Shown here: positions 26,409-35,097 of the stretch, in pieces
How positions within the stretch are numbered: the first letter of the stretch is position 1
How the letters are laid out: the number at the start of each line of letters is the position of its first letter
Source of the DNA: Sphingobacterium paludis
Lineage (GTDB): Bacteria; Bacteroidota; Bacteroidia; Sphingobacteriales; Sphingobacteriaceae
Assembly: GCF_004364125.1 (NCBI RefSeq)
Contig: NZ_SNZV01000005.1
Location: 186,001 to 250,000, forward strand
DNA length: 64,000 nt
Reading direction: 5' to 3'
The notes under the pieces: generated by a model
The model's database searches: none
Seen by the model: the letters and a program-made list of their open reading frames with translations, nothing else
Told to the model about the DNA's origin: nothing
Position numbers and translations under genes: made by a program

Positions 26409-27311
26409 TTAATTAATCTTTAGGTGCATATCGCTTATCAGCTTGGCGTGTACGAGGTCGGAGTTTTCCACCTGCAATACCTGTTGTCTGCCCCCGTTCT
26501 TTTCAAAAATTTCGATAACCAAAACTTTGTCATCCGTGATGGTAAACTGGTCAAGCAGGAACACGTTTTGGTCAGTGGTATTGCCCGTTATTTCACCGAG
26601 CGTTTTGTACATACGCAACGGGTTCATTGCCTTTTCCTGCACCACGGTACGCTTGCCGACTTTCTTGTCCACGACCTTGAAATTCACAAAGTCAATGCTG
26701 AACGGAACATTGCTTTTGTTGCGCAGTTCCGTATGGAAATAGAATTTTCCGTTATGGACGTAGATACCTTTTAGCAGGAATTGTATGCCGTAGCTTTTCG
26801 CCCCAATATGCTTTACAATCCTTTTATTCTTTTTGTAAATCGTTTCCATGAGCAAGCCTGCCAGTGACGGCGAGTTGCTTCCCAATTCCTCAAACAGAAC
26901 ATCGTTACCGTTTTCCCTGTCCGATGCCTTTTGCATGGTCAGCAAATCATAATTCAATGTTGCAGGATAAGGGCTGTAAAAGACATTGAAATTGTAAAAC
27001 CGACCATCGTCCGTGATAACCGAAAAATTGGTTTCCTCGTCAAAATCCCTTACGCTTGCCTTGATACGCAGTACGTTTTCCGCATCCTCGGCTTTGCCTG
27101 CAATAAGGTATTCACTGCCCAAATCCACGTAGCGGATGGCGGACGGAAATATGAGGTGCGAGGTTTTGCTGTACGTTACCTGCATTTCGTAAGGGTCAAC
27201 CTTGCCCATACTCAATTTTCTTGTACTGGATGCAATTTGCTGTGCATTTGCACCTGTGATAAAGACCATTAAACAGACCATTGCCATGAGGCTTTTAAAT
27301 ATTGCTTTCAT
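26409..27311 (-). CDS. traN: Conjugative transposon protein TraN (DUF4138)
   Basis: 300 residues with a signal peptide ending GANAQQ. It includes KTSHLIFPSAIRYVDLGSEYLIAGKAE, the start of DUF4138, and a C-terminal beta domain with VLVIEIFEKNGGRQ. TraN is thought to act like VirB9 in the outer channel of the transfer system. It lies between traM and traO. Confidence 0.88.
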   Translation of the reverse strand: MKAIFKSLMAMVCLMVFITGANAQQIASSTRKLSMGKVDPYEMQVTYSKTSHLIFPSAIRYVDLGSEYLIAGKAEDAENVLRIKASVRDFDEETNFSVITDDGRFYNFNVFYSPYPATLNYDLLTMQKASDRENGNDVLFEELGSNSPSLAGLLMETIYKKNKRIVKHIGAKSYGIQFLLKGIYVHNGKFYFHTELRNKSNVPFSIDFVNFKVVDKKVGKRTVVQEKAMNPLRMYKTLGEITGNTTDQNVFLLDQFTITDDKVLVIEIFEKNGGRQQVLQVENSDLVHAKLISDMHLKIN

Positions 27312-27335
27312 CTTCTTTTTGATTTTAGTTAAACA

Positions 27336-28661
27336 TTAATTTTTTGAAACGAGGAATAGCTGATGACCGGCTTTGACGGTTACTTTCGGTGTCCTTACTT
27401 TCTTGGAGAAGTACCCCGATACCCCTTGCACCAACCCACGGGAAAGGTCGCCTGCCATCTGTTGCCCTGCCGAGCGTGTCATCATGATACTTGTTCCCCC
27501 CGTTTGGCTCATGTTGGAGGCTATCTCGGTAAGGGCATTCATTTCGGGGGAATACGGCACATATAGCCCTTGTTGTCCGTCCACGTCATACACGGTTATA
27601 TCGACCGGAATAATGTTGCCCTCAAATTCGATGGAGGTTACCTTTAACTGCAACCTTCCACTTTGAAACTTGGCATTAGCCGTCAGTACCGTTCCTGCCG
27701 GAATGGAGCGGACGGGAGTTTGTGCCGTTTCCAACAAGCGTAAACGCACACCGCTTTCACCCGTTACGGTCTGTGTTTCCTGTACTACAGCCCTAATGCT
27801 GTTTTTCGGTTGTATGACCTGTTCCGAAACGCCTGCCGTATAAAAGCCACGGTTTCGGGTTTCGTTCCAGTTTGCCAAAAAAGCACTGTCGGTCGGTTCA
27901 CGGTACAAGGCGGAAACCGTATTTTTCCTTACGGGGGTGAATGCCACGAAATGCTCTTTTTGCGAGGTACTCTTTGCCAAAGCTGTTGTGTCAGCATTGC
28001 CCGTCTGTGCCGGAGTTGAGGGGAGGTAACGGGAAGCCATTTCGTATGACTTTTCCATCAAAGCCAGTTGGTCTTCCACGGTCGTTGTAGGCGGTACGTC
28101 TTTTTCCGCCAGTTGCTCTTTCAGTTCCTCAACCTGTCTGCGGAGTTCCTTCGTTTCGTAATCGCTGTTGTCGTAGAACGAGGTCAGCGTACTTTGCGCA
28201 CTTCGGTAACTGTTTAATGCAGGGTTGCTGTTCCTGCGTGTACCACCGCCGTAAGCGAAGCCGTCTTCGTAGCCCTCATCCGGTTGCTCCGCTTCCGGAT
28301 CGGCGTTACCGTCCTCGCTCCAATAGTCGGATAGTGACAGGAGCGCATTGCGCTTTTCCTGCATTTTCTGTTCGAGCATTTCCTGTTCATAAGCCTTTTG
28401 CTTATCGGATTGAAGCCCTGCATCTGTCGCCTGTGGTACGGCATCGTTCAGACCAATATCCTCAACCGTTTTCTTATCGGAGGACGGTTTGAAGATTAGG
28501 TACATACAGCCGAAGAATACCACGCCCATAAGGGCAAAAATGATAGGCTTCTTTAGCTTTTCGGCTTTGTTCTGCGCACCGTCCTGCGGTGCATCCATTC
28601 CGTTTTTCGGGTCGTCATCTTCGACCAAAAAACTTACCCTCTTGTTTTCACTGTTTTTCAT
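27336..28661 (-). CDS. traM: Conjugative transposon protein TraM (VirB10-like)
   Basis: 441 residues. A cytoplasmic Lys/Asp-rich N-terminus is followed by one membrane helix (about 38-56), a Gln/Glu-rich coiled-coil linker and a C-terminal beta domain (IRAVVQETQTVTGESGVRLRLLE, VPYSPEMNALTEIASN). This is the VirB10/TrbI-like layout bridging inner and outer membranes. It fits TraM by position before traN. Confidence 0.88.
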   Translation of the reverse strand: MKNSENKRVSFLVEDDDPKNGMDAPQDGAQNKAEKLKKPIIFALMGVVFFGCMYLIFKPSSDKKTVEDIGLNDAVPQATDAGLQSDKQKAYEQEMLEQKMQEKRNALLSLSDYWSEDGNADPEAEQPDEGYEDGFAYGGGTRRNSNPALNSYRSAQSTLTSFYDNSDYETKELRRQVEELKEQLAEKDVPPTTTVEDQLALMEKSYEMASRYLPSTPAQTGNADTTALAKSTSQKEHFVAFTPVRKNTVSALYREPTDSAFLANWNETRNRGFYTAGVSEQVIQPKNSIRAVVQETQTVTGESGVRLRLLETAQTPVRSIPAGTVLTANAKFQSGRLQLKVTSIEFEGNIIPVDITVYDVDGQQGLYVPYSPEMNALTEIASNMSQTGGTSIMMTRSAGQQMAGDLSRGLVQGVSGYFSKKVRTPKVTVKAGHQLFLVSKN

Positions 28662-28719
28662 CTTTATAATTTGTTTTTTAAAGGCGATGAAGCTTGCATG
28701 AGTTGATGTTATTTCCCTT

Positions 28720-29019
28720 TTAGAGGCAACTCATGCAGGTTTCATACATTTTACGTTTTAAGATTTTGTTAATACTGTCCTGCGGAGAAACCGAGGATTT
28801 ATTTTGGCCGTTAATCGGGTTTTCGATATGCTCTATGGTTAGGGTGCTATCGGAATGTGCTATATCGTAGCACACTTTCAACAGTACGGCAACGGACAAT
28901 AGCGCATAGCCCAAAAAGAGCAGTAGCGTATAGCGGTGCTGTTTTCTAACAGGCATCGCTCGCCACTGTCCATCGAGCCTGTCAAACCAATTATTGATTG
29001 TTGTTCTTAGATTTTTCAT
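28720..29019 (-). CDS. traL: Conjugative transposon protein TraL (DUF3989)
   Basis: 99 residues from the ATG at 29019 (a longer frame to 29082 would overlap the upstream gene). A short cytoplasmic start with WFDRLDGQWRAMP, one membrane helix (about 30-48) and a short tail match DUF3989/TraL, a small inner-membrane transfer protein. Confidence 0.78.
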   Translation of the reverse strand: MKNLRTTINNWFDRLDGQWRAMPVRKQHRYTLLLFLGYALLSVAVLLKVCYDIAHSDSTLTIEHIENPINGQNKSSVSPQDSINKILKRKMYETCMSCL

Positions 29020-29032
29020 GCCTTGACCATGT

Positions 29033-29452
29033 TTAGTGCTTGAAACGCCTGTTTTGGGAAGTAGCCTTTTGTGCAGGTGCATCGCTGACCATAGCGATTG
29101 CTTCCTTTGCTTTGGGAGCGGTCACGACCGACAGGTCGGTCAGTTCCGATTGTTTCAGCACTTGCCCGTAACGGTCTTTTTTCGCAACTTCCATGCTGTT
29201 AAGGAAGAATTTGCCGTTTAGGTACTTCACCCTCATAAGGCATTCTACCCTGGGCAGGTCTTCGCCTGCCCATTGCAGAAAGCAGGTCAGCAACAACTCC
29301 TGTTTAACCACACCTTTGGGGCTGTTGGCGAGATATTCGCTGATGCTTGCTTTCAGTTTTCCGGCATACGCACCCTGCGTATGGAAATAGCCGTCATACC
29401 CTTTTGCGGTAAGGATTTTGGCGAACGTGTTCAAATCTGATATTGCTTCCAT
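29033..29452 (-). CDS. Unknown protein between traK and traL
   Basis: 139 residues, no signal peptide or membrane helix. It contains TFAKILTAKGYDGYFHTQGAYAGKLK and EYLANSPKGVVKQELLLTCFLQW. The spacing of 10-13 bp to both neighbours shows it is translated as part of the tra operon. I do not recognise it in the CTnDOT set, so it is an extra gene of this tra lineage. Confidence 0.7.
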   Translation of the reverse strand: MEAISDLNTFAKILTAKGYDGYFHTQGAYAGKLKASISEYLANSPKGVVKQELLLTCFLQWAGEDLPRVECLMRVKYLNGKFFLNSMEVAKKDRYGQVLKQSELTDLSVVTAPKAKEAIAMVSDAPAQKATSQNRRFKH

Positions 29453-29462
29453 AATCTTGACT

Positions 29463-30086
29463 TTAACGGTCTACGACTTCTATATGCCTGTTTTCCAACA
29501 CGGCAAACTTTTCGATATTGAAGCCCTGTGGGTTGTTGTCAGACTTGACCGAGTTCAACAATAGGCATGAAGTGACCAAATTCCGTTTGGTCACGTTGCT
29601 TGGACGGATGATATACTGTTTGGCATACGTTCTTACGGCATAGGGATAGGTGTCGAAGTTGCAGACCACGCTGTCCACTTCGATACGCTGTTGCACATTG
29701 CCCGAAATGATACGGTTGTAATACCCTTTTTCCGAGAGGTCTTTGTAATAATCAAAAGCCGATTTGTCGGCAAGATTAAAAGCCCTTCTCATGTTGCTTT
29801 CAATAGCGTTCTTATCGGGTGCGAGCGTAAAGAACAGTTCATGGAAACGCTTAACGTGTTCCCTTGCCTCAACAGGTCTGTTGATGCTTGCATCCTGTGA
29901 CAGTGCCAGCATCAAAGATTTGCCTTTGTCCAGTACATATATTTTTTGGCGTTGCGCCTCGGCAAACTGGTAGGACTGCCATAGGGCATAACCTACCACA
30001 GCGATGCAGAGTACCGCAAATACAATAGCGTACAGCCGTATTTGCCTAAAGCTGTTTTCGATATTTCTTAGTGTCTTAAATTCCAT
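29463..30086 (-). CDS. traK: Conjugative transposon protein TraK (VirB8-like)
   Basis: 207 residues with MEFKTLRNIENSFRQIRLYAIVFAV at the start, one membrane helix (about 17-37) and a periplasmic domain ending EKFAVLENRHIEVVDR. This is the TraK family pattern; the fold is considered VirB8-like. It lies 13 bp after traJ. Confidence 0.88.
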   Translation of the reverse strand: MEFKTLRNIENSFRQIRLYAIVFAVLCIAVVGYALWQSYQFAEAQRQKIYVLDKGKSLMLALSQDASINRPVEAREHVKRFHELFFTLAPDKNAIESNMRRAFNLADKSAFDYYKDLSEKGYYNRIISGNVQQRIEVDSVVCNFDTYPYAVRTYAKQYIIRPSNVTKRNLVTSCLLLNSVKSDNNPQGFNIEKFAVLENRHIEVVDR

Positions 30087-30099
30087 TGCTTCTTGATTT

Positions 30100-31095
30100 T
30101 TATTTGTTCATTAACCTGCCACCGATATTGCCTGCAACAGCCCCCGTTCCCGCTCCGGCGATGTTTCCGGTTTTCGATGCCGTAGAGTTTACGTTACGCA
30201 TGAAGTTTCCTGCGCCCCCTGCCTGTATTACCCAACCTGCCACCGTTGGAACGGTGAAGTAGCCCACTATGCCAATTATCATGAAGATGATATACACGGT
30301 GTTGGATGTGTCGGGGATGTAGGTCGGGTCGGCAAGCATATCAATATCCCGTTCGATGATGAGGGATTGAATTTTTGCAAGCATAGAGCTGAACATATCG
30401 GCGATGGGCAACCACAGGTACACGCTGATATATCGGGTCAGCCATTGCGTAAGTGTGGATTGAAAACCATCCCATACACTTATCGCAAAGGCTATCGGCC
30501 CGAGAATGGACAGCACGATAAGAAAGAACGTCCGTATGGTGTCTATGACCAAAGCGGATGCTTGGAAAAGTATCTCCAATAGATTGCGAAACCATTCCTT
30601 TATGGCTTTCTCAATCTTATAGGCTTGTCGGTCAAGGTACATTCCCGACATGGTAGCCAAATCGGACGGCGACCATCCCAATTCGTCCAGTTTCTTATCA
30701 AATTCCTCATCGCTTACGAGGTAAGCGGTTTCGGGATTGCGGAGCATCGCCTCCCGTTCCAACTGGTCTTTTTGTGCCTGCAATTGGTTTAGGTCAAGCA
30801 CTTGGTTTTCGAGCATGGCGTGTGTTCCTTTTACCACCGGAGACATTACCGCATTGATAGTTCCCAATACGATGGTCGGGAAGAACATAATGCAAAGCCC
30901 GATGGCGAAAGGTCGCAGGAGCGGAAACACGTCTATCGGTTCTGCACGGCTCAATGCCTGCCACACTTTCAGTGCCACGTAGAACAGTGCGCCCAATCCG
31001 GCGATGCCCTTAGCCACTGTCGCCATATCGGCGGACAGTGGGAGCATCTCATCATACAGCGAGCGCAGGAGTTCGTGAAGATTTTTCCATTCCAT
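30100..31095 (-). CDS. traJ: Conjugative transposon protein TraJ (VirB6-like)
   Basis: 331 residues with at least six hydrophobic segments and a Gly/Ala-rich C-terminus (GAGTGAVAGNIGG). The DVFPLLRPFAIGLCIMFFP and LSILGPIAFAISVWDGFQ segments are TraJ-typical. It forms the inner-membrane channel of the mating apparatus. It lies 3 bp after the DUF4141 gene. Confidence 0.9.
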   Translation of the reverse strand: MEWKNLHELLRSLYDEMLPLSADMATVAKGIAGLGALFYVALKVWQALSRAEPIDVFPLLRPFAIGLCIMFFPTIVLGTINAVMSPVVKGTHAMLENQVLDLNQLQAQKDQLEREAMLRNPETAYLVSDEEFDKKLDELGWSPSDLATMSGMYLDRQAYKIEKAIKEWFRNLLEILFQASALVIDTIRTFFLIVLSILGPIAFAISVWDGFQSTLTQWLTRYISVYLWLPIADMFSSMLAKIQSLIIERDIDMLADPTYIPDTSNTVYIIFMIIGIVGYFTVPTVAGWVIQAGGAGNFMRNVNSTASKTGNIAGAGTGAVAGNIGGRLMNK

Positions 31096-31098
31096 AGC

Positions 31099-31731
31099 TT
31101 ACCAGTATTTTTGTTCAGCAGTTCCGTACAGTTCAAGCACCCTTTTGGTGTTGTTCTGTTTCTTAGCCCTCAAAATGCTTACGGAGATATTCTTGTTGGT
31201 GAAATAGCGGACAAGGCTATGGTAGTCCTTGACCTCTTTGTAAACCCTGTCGATGATGTCCATACGTTCCTTATCATTTAGGGAAAGTCCGGTCGAGCTT
31301 ACAATCTGTTTCAGTTCTTTGAGCAGTTCGGTACTCTCATTCAATAGCGTGGAATAACCGTTGGCAATTGCCGTGAGTTCCTGCGGAGAGAAATTGGGGT
31401 CGTTCAACATCTTGCCGAAATTGTTCACGTACATTTCGGACACATCGCCTACGAGTAGCACCGTTTGCTGAACTTTTCGGGCATCTTTCACCAAGTTGTT
31501 TACGGCTTTCAGTTTGTCGTAATACTCCTTACCCTGTTCATACACTTTTTTTACCTCGTTGAAATTCTTTACCACGTTTGAAACCGTGGAAGAAGTCTGT
31601 ATGATTTCATTTGCGCTGTTGATGATACCCGATGCAAGGTTTGCAGGGTCGGTCACAATCCATTGTGCCTTTGCGGACGGTGCAACGGCAAGCATAAATG
31701 CCGTACACACCAGTAACATTACTTTTTTCAT
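31099..31731 (-). CDS. traI: Conjugative transposon protein TraI (DUF4141)
   Basis: 210 residues from the ATG at 31731, which gives a signal peptide (MKKVMLLVCTAFMLAVAPSA) ending AKAQ; the frame extends upstream without a better start. QWIVTDPANLASGIINS and the helical body match DUF4141, a VirB5-like periplasmic protein of the mating system. Confidence 0.86.
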   Translation of the reverse strand: MKKVMLLVCTAFMLAVAPSAKAQWIVTDPANLASGIINSANEIIQTSSTVSNVVKNFNEVKKVYEQGKEYYDKLKAVNNLVKDARKVQQTVLLVGDVSEMYVNNFGKMLNDPNFSPQELTAIANGYSTLLNESTELLKELKQIVSSTGLSLNDKERMDIIDRVYKEVKDYHSLVRYFTNKNISVSILRAKKQNNTKRVLELYGTAEQKYW

Positions 31732-31753
31732 TGTCTCTGATTTTTTTAAATGA

Positions 31754-34261
31754 TTAATAATTATTTGCGTTCTCACGTCTCTGTTGGGCAATGCGTTTTA
31801 TCGCCAGTTCCACATTACCGTCCAGTTCGGATGCCAGTTGCATGACTTCCATTTTTTCGGTTTCCTCGGTGGTGTATGCCAAATATTCTTCGAGCGAAAC
31901 CTCTGTGGCATACACGGCGGAATGCGTACCGCCAAGCCCAATCCATACCTCTTTGTAAAGCCTTGACGGGTCATTGTTCTGATTGATGGAAAGGATTTGG
32001 GATTTTTCCTTTTCCGTCAGTCCGAGCATCGATTGGATGTCGTCAAACTTGTTCATGTACTTGCGTTGGTCTAAGAGGATTTTACAGTCGGAATTGTTGA
32101 TGATACTTTCCTTGACCACGGGTGATTGGATGATGTCGTCCACCTCTTGGGTGACGACTATCGCCTCTCCGAAAAATTTTCTGACGGTCTTAAAAAGGTA
32201 CTTGATGTACTCCGCCATTCCCTCTGTGGCAATGGCTTTCCATGCTTCCTCAATAAGTATCAGTTTACGCACACCTTTGAGCCTGCGCATCTTGTTGATG
32301 AAAACCTCCATAATGATGATGGTCACTATGGGAAAGAGGATTTTGTGGTCTTTGATAGCATCTATTTCAAACACGATAAAGCGTTTGGAAAGCAGGTCGA
32401 GTTGCTTGTCTGAATTGAGCAGGTAATCGTACTCTCCGCCCTTGTAATAGGGTTCAAGCACGTTCAGAAAGCCAGCAAGGTCAAAGTCTTTTTCCCTTAC
32501 CTGTTTGTCTTCCAGTACCGTTTTGTAGTCGCCCCGTACATACTCGTAAAATCCGTTGAAAGAGGGATATTCACCGCTTTGCTTGATACGCTCGATGTAA
32601 CCGCTTACCGCATTGGACAACGCCACTTCCTCCGAACGGGTCGGCGGTTCATCGTCACGCTTCCATAGCGTAAGGATGAGCGTTTTGATGCTTTCCCTTT
32701 TCTCGATGTCGAAAATTCCATCGTCCGTGTAAAACGGATTAAAGGCAATGGGGTTATCCTCGGTATAGGTAAAGTAAACACCATCCTCGCCTTTGGTCTT
32801 GCCCTTAATCAGTTCGCACAATCCTTGATAGGAATTTCCGGTGTCCACGAGCAGGACGTGTGCGCCCTGTTCGTAGTATTGGCGCACCATGTGATTGGTA
32901 AAAAAAGACTTACCCGAACCCGATGGCCCCAAAATAAATTTGTTGCGGTTCGTGATAATGCCTTTTTTCATGGGCAGGTCGGAAATATCCAAATGGATGG
33001 GTTTGCCCGTCAGCCTGTCCGCCATCTTGATACCGAAAGGTGATACCGAATTTTGGTAATTGGTTTCCTCTGTGAAGAAGCATAGCGCAGGTTCAATGAA
33101 CGTGTAAAAACTTTCCTCTGCCGGAAAGTCACCTGCATTACCTGCCATGCCTGCCCAATACAGTGTGGCAACATCCACCGTGTTGTGCCTCGGCTTGCAT
33201 TCCATCAAAGCGAGCGCACTGCCCGTATCGTTCTTTAGCTGTTTTAGCTCGTTCGGGTCATCCGACCACGCCATCACATTGAAGTGCGCACGGATGGAGG
33301 ATAGCCCGAAGCTGTGCGCTTCGTTCAGATACCTTTCAATCCACTCTTTGTTAATCTGATTAGCACGGCTGTACCTTGCCAGTGAGTGCATGTTACGGGC
33401 TGACTTTTCAAACTTGCGCAGGTTCTCATCGCTGTTATCCAAAAACAGATACTGGTTATAGATATGGTTACAGCTAAGGAGCAGGCCCACGGGAGAGGCA
33501 AAGGACAACAGGCAATCGCTTCTGTCCGTGGACAGCTTTTCATACCTCGTATTTGCCGATACCATGTTGGGCAAATCGTCCGTATCGGACAGGGTGTGCA
33601 GGCACAGTCTTTTGTTGCCGATACGCACGTCCTCGCTTCCCAAAGCTATATCCTGCATGGGTGTTCCGGCTTCACTCGACAGGGTAAGGTACTGTTCGAG
33701 CAATCCCTGTGTGTCGCCTGTGCCGATGATGTCATCCTCGGTCAAGCGTTCCAGTTTTACAAAACCGCTATCGTTGACGATGCGCTCAAACTGTGCCACC
33801 GCTTCCATGAACCTGCGGACGGTTTCTTTATCCCTTATTTCTTTCGGGATAAGGACACCTTTGCAAAGCGAACTAAAGTTGCTCTGCATCCGCATCCGTT
33901 CTTTTGTCGTCTTGGTTAGGAACAGGTAACAGTAGTGGTTTAAAAAAGGACGTTCATTGAAATGTTGCTGATAGGACTTAGCAAGGAAACTCAATCCGTC
34001 CTGTGCAATATCCGGCGCATAACTTTCCTTGATGTACCAGTCCTGTTTGTGGACAATGGTGTAGTCCGGCAAGGTCTTGATAGCTTTGTGCCATGACGAA
34101 TGAATGGCATCGTACTCCGCCGAAGCGACCGTGAACAGTTCCGGCAGGTGTACCCGAAAGCAAGCCGTGATGTCCGCATCCTTTGAAATGATGCAGTTTT
34201 GTTCCACCGCCAGTAATGGAAACTTGCTTTCCAACGTTGTGGCTTTTCCTGTATTTCTCAT
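31754..34261 (-). CDS. traG: Conjugation ATPase TraG (VirB4-like)
   Basis: 835 residues. The C-terminal ATPase has Walker A LGPSGSGKSFFT, LLVDTGNSYQG and Walker B LILIEEAWKA, followed by FGEAIVVTQEVDD. The N-terminal half is the TraG_N-like domain. It supplies energy for the transfer channel at the inner membrane. It overlaps traF by 4 bp (ATGA), indicating coupled translation. Confidence 0.95.
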   Translation of the reverse strand: MRNTGKATTLESKFPLLAVEQNCIISKDADITACFRVHLPELFTVASAEYDAIHSSWHKAIKTLPDYTIVHKQDWYIKESYAPDIAQDGLSFLAKSYQQHFNERPFLNHYCYLFLTKTTKERMRMQSNFSSLCKGVLIPKEIRDKETVRRFMEAVAQFERIVNDSGFVKLERLTEDDIIGTGDTQGLLEQYLTLSSEAGTPMQDIALGSEDVRIGNKRLCLHTLSDTDDLPNMVSANTRYEKLSTDRSDCLLSFASPVGLLLSCNHIYNQYLFLDNSDENLRKFEKSARNMHSLARYSRANQINKEWIERYLNEAHSFGLSSIRAHFNVMAWSDDPNELKQLKNDTGSALALMECKPRHNTVDVATLYWAGMAGNAGDFPAEESFYTFIEPALCFFTEETNYQNSVSPFGIKMADRLTGKPIHLDISDLPMKKGIITNRNKFILGPSGSGKSFFTNHMVRQYYEQGAHVLLVDTGNSYQGLCELIKGKTKGEDGVYFTYTEDNPIAFNPFYTDDGIFDIEKRESIKTLILTLWKRDDEPPTRSEEVALSNAVSGYIERIKQSGEYPSFNGFYEYVRGDYKTVLEDKQVREKDFDLAGFLNVLEPYYKGGEYDYLLNSDKQLDLLSKRFIVFEIDAIKDHKILFPIVTIIIMEVFINKMRRLKGVRKLILIEEAWKAIATEGMAEYIKYLFKTVRKFFGEAIVVTQEVDDIIQSPVVKESIINNSDCKILLDQRKYMNKFDDIQSMLGLTEKEKSQILSINQNNDPSRLYKEVWIGLGGTHSAVYATEVSLEEYLAYTTEETEKMEVMQLASELDGNVELAIKRIAQQRRENANNY

Positions 34262-34590
34262 AGGGCGTTGGATTTAGTGTGGAACTTCAAATAGCGGTGT
34301 ACGGCTCTGCGACAGATGATGTATTTCGGATGCCTTTTCTTTGCCCCGACTTTCATCAATCCGTGTTCGCCGTATTTACCGTTCAATGCGAATGTTTGCC
34401 AAACGATGAGCGATGCACCGCCTACCCCGACAAGCAGGCACACATAGGAGTTTACGCCTGCCATGTACATAACCATGACAAGGACAAGCACGCCCAGCAG
34501 ACCACCTGCGAACATGAACAGGTACTGTGCTTTCAGTCCTTTGAACTCAACCGTCCTGCCGATACCTTTATTGATATTGTAATTGCTCAT
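34258..34590 (-). CDS. traF: Conjugative transposon protein TraF (DUF4133)
   Basis: 110 residues from the ATG at 34590 (MSNYNINKGIGRTVEFKGLKAQYL). Two membrane helices (about 23-41 and 46-64) are followed by a basic tail. It matches DUF4133, VirB3-like, between traE and traG. Confidence 0.88.
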   Translation of the reverse strand: MSNYNINKGIGRTVEFKGLKAQYLFMFAGGLLGVLVLVMVMYMAGVNSYVCLLVGVGGASLIVWQTFALNGKYGEHGLMKVGAKKRHPKYIICRRAVHRYLKFHTKSNAL

Positions 34591-34601
34591 AGGTCGTCGG
34601 C

Positions 34602-34907
34602 TTAAAGGAAGAATGAGCGGAGAATGGTCGCCGCTACGATGAGGAAGATACAAGCCCCAAACCACGATGCCGCAGTCTTGCTTGTATCAGGGTCACCGCT
34701 ACTAAATTTGTTGTACACCTTTACGCCTCCGATTAGCCCGACCACTGCCCCAATCGCATAGATGAGTTGGGTTGCTGGGTCAAAATAGGATGTCACCATC
34801 TGCGTGGCTTCTTGGATGCCTGCCGAGCCGTTGCCCTGTGCGAACACACCGAATGCCGACAGGAACGCAACGCCTGTCAGCAACACTTTTTTGCTTTGTT
34901 TTTCCAT
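34602..34907 (-). CDS. traE: Conjugative transposon protein TraE (DUF4134)
   Basis: 101 residues with a cleavable signal ending GVFAQGNG and two hydrophobic helices (about 50-66 and 82-99), the DUF4134/VirB2-like pattern of a pilin-like subunit. It is the first gene of the tra part downstream of the Gabija island, so it needs its own promoter in the 190 bp upstream or read-through. Confidence 0.88.
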   Translation of the reverse strand: MEKQSKKVLLTGVAFLSAFGVFAQGNGSAGIQEATQMVTSYFDPATQLIYAIGAVVGLIGGVKVYNKFSSGDPDTSKTAASWFGACIFLIVAATILRSFFL

Positions 34908-35097
34908 GATTTAACTGAATTAAACTGTTACTACTTCCCACCTCGTGCGGGCTTTCGCAACAAAAGTCTTATAGAAATCGAAGCGTTATGGGAAACTGGA
35001 AATCAGTGGAATTAATTGGCAGTGGATGGCATAGAGCAATGAAAATGTCTTATATTAGTACATTTGAAAACACTTGATTATTTAAACCTTATATTTA

